Source of the DNA: Nyssa sinensis
Lineage: Eukaryota; Streptophyta; Magnoliopsida; Cornales; Nyssaceae
Length of the DNA stretch: 64,000 bases
Direction of reading: 5' to 3'
Assembly: GCA_008638375.1 (NCBI GenBank)
Contig: CM018035.1
Coordinates: 22,054,307-22,118,306 of the forward strand
Part shown: piece by piece, positions 62,474 through 64,000 of the stretch
Layout: each line of letters begins with the position of its first letter
How positions within the stretch are numbered: position 1 is the stretch's first letter
Translations under genes and position numbers: made by a program
The notes under the pieces: model-generated
The model's input: only the letters and a program-made list of their open reading frames with translations
What the model was told of the DNA's origin: nothing
Database searches by the model: none

Positions 62474-64000
62474 ATGTTTTATACAATAAAATCTACAACC
62501 TAAAATGTGTCAAGAATAAGAACTTAAATAAGTAAATAGTAACAACTGAAACTAAAAAATCCAAAAATATGCATCATCATCCTATAACCTTTGCCTTAGT
62601 TCTAATGAGTAAGAGGGCTTATTCCATTCAAGAATGTAAAATTTTTATTACATTCAAAATATCAAATTTCCATAATAATAAATTAGTTTCCATGAGTTTT
62701 TAACTTACACTGCCAACTATTGATTTATTTTAATAAAAAAATGTACTAGAAATACCATAATTGCTTGGGAAATTTTTTTTTTTTCACTCGAAGTCAAAAC
62801 TCCAATGTGAAAAGAAATTTATTCTCCTTTTTTTTTTTAAAAAAAAAAAAAAGACTAATATGCTCCTGAAACTATTTGATTCAAATATATTTTTTAACAA
62901 ATAAGTGCCCTTTGTCATTGCAATAGTAAAAGATCCAATTGACAAGTGTGAAATCGCAGGTTTGTGTATGGCAAAAAAATAACTTTGTGAAAATAATACA
63001 AGACATCTATAATAATCTACTCTCTCATCCCACTAACCACACCCTGCATTTGTGTGACCAACAATGGATAATGACCCTTTTAAGTACATCTTTAATGAAA
63101 TTTTGGATCATCTATATTAATAAACTAACAATATGCTCCAAGCTTGTAAAGCTCCTAAGGGAAAGTGCTTTAGCTTTTGCTTCAAGCTTCAAGCTTCAAG
63201 GAACCTACCATCCTTGGTAACTCTAAATGTGTGGGTCTTAAACTAAACATTCATTATTTTTCACATGAATTTAGAAAATAATAATAATAATGAATTTGCT
63301 TCCACCACTCTTGACCCCAAAATATATTGTAGAACTACATAATTAGGAATGTATTTTAACATTTGAATGCCCAAAAATCCCAAGATTGGTGAAAAAGTTA
63401 AGTATAATTTCATAGAAACATTCTAAACATTTTGATCAATGGATTTGTTCTATAACCCACTCTAAAACATTTTGTAATTCCATGTTATTAAAATAGATGA
63501 GTTTTATTTCTTTTCTCTAGAAAAAGAAAAGCATATGTTCGTAGTGTTAAATAAGTATTAAAAAAAAAAAACTTAACTCAAAAGGAATTTAATAAAACAG
63601 AAATTAATGTTATATTCCAAAATTTAAGTACAGGACAGTATAACAATCTAAGAAGTGAAAACATTATATAAATAACACTATTGGAAAAAAATGAATCCTA
63701 TAACTCTTCTCATTTATAATGTTGATTCATATCACCAATATCCATCTAGTCATACTAGTTACATCCCTAAAAATAATTCCCCAGCCCCCATCATGCACCC
63801 ACAAAAGAAGAAAACGAAGAAAAAAGGAAGGGCCCGGGACAAGGGCAAGGGTAATGGTTTTGCCAAATTTTGGAAGCTACTCATGGTTGTACAATTCCAC
63901 AATTACATGCACTTTCTTGGTTTTGCCCAATTTCGGAAGGTAGTAATGGTCCTAGGGAAATGTTCACATGTAAAACAAATCCACAATTTCATGTCTTCAT
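62474..64000. other. Intergenic, nothing recognised
   Basis: AT-rich with A- and T-runs (62768-62852). A weak local duplication near 63850-63945 (TGGTTTTGCC, then AATTT, then GGAAG twice). No gene supported. Confidence 0.5.

Noticed and set aside
1..64000. CRISPR arrays, bacterial operons, rRNA genes or intact tRNA genes
   Set aside because: None seen. Tandem repeats here lack regular unique spacers, and tRNA-like segments lack a full cloverleaf by eye.

Overview
The window is nuclear DNA of a flowering plant, most likely a eudicot. It is AT-rich and full of microsatellites. It carries plant-specific elements (a CACTA/En-Spm transposon with TNP2-type transposase domains, an Athila-type Ty3/Gypsy retrotransposon, long-LTR gypsy solo LTRs, L1-type LINE pieces and a TRIM), plus one spliced plant gene for a type-B response regulator. 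I cannot name the species.

Layout. From 1 to about 49.7 kb I see only transposable elements nested in one another. A CACTA element (564-19482, terminal repeats CACTACAAGA/TCTTGTAGTG, 3-bp target duplication ACT) holds two decayed transposase genes on the + strand. Near its left end it also holds a complete but coding-defective Athila element (875-8667, duplication AGTAT). From 21.5 to 49.6 kb there are seven solo LTRs. Six have a perfect 5-bp target duplication and one a 4/5 match: 21481-27093 (with a second solo LTR, 23453-25191, inside it), 28245-31103, 31770-39131 (with 32956-36141 inside it), 39421-42594 and 45693-49648. They cut an older gypsy landscape into pieces, including a pseudogene for gag, protease and reverse transcriptase at 42.6-45.7 kb whose reverse transcriptase part stops at the last solo LTR.

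From 49.7 to 53.9 kb there is intergenic DNA with LINE fragments and simple repeats. The one recognisable cellular gene runs on the minus strand from 58743 to 53885. It encodes a type-B (receiver plus GARP/Myb DNA-binding) response regulator in five exons. Its linker carries a four-copy 69-bp in-frame tandem repeat. As the sequence stands, exon 5 has a one-base frame change just after the DNA-binding domain, so the literal product ends at 366 residues instead of about 592. An upstream ATG overlaps the main start. Intron 4 has collected small DNA-transposon insertions.

From 59.8 to 62.5 kb there is a second, minus-strand CACTA transposase remnant, interrupted by a complete 252-bp TRIM with 5-bp duplications. 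The last 1.5 kb shows nothing recognisable.

No bacterial-type operon, CRISPR array or defence system is present. The interest lies in the nesting record, the altered response regulator and the tRNA-like cassettes inside the LTRs. All calls rest on reading the sequence by eye; no database search was possible.
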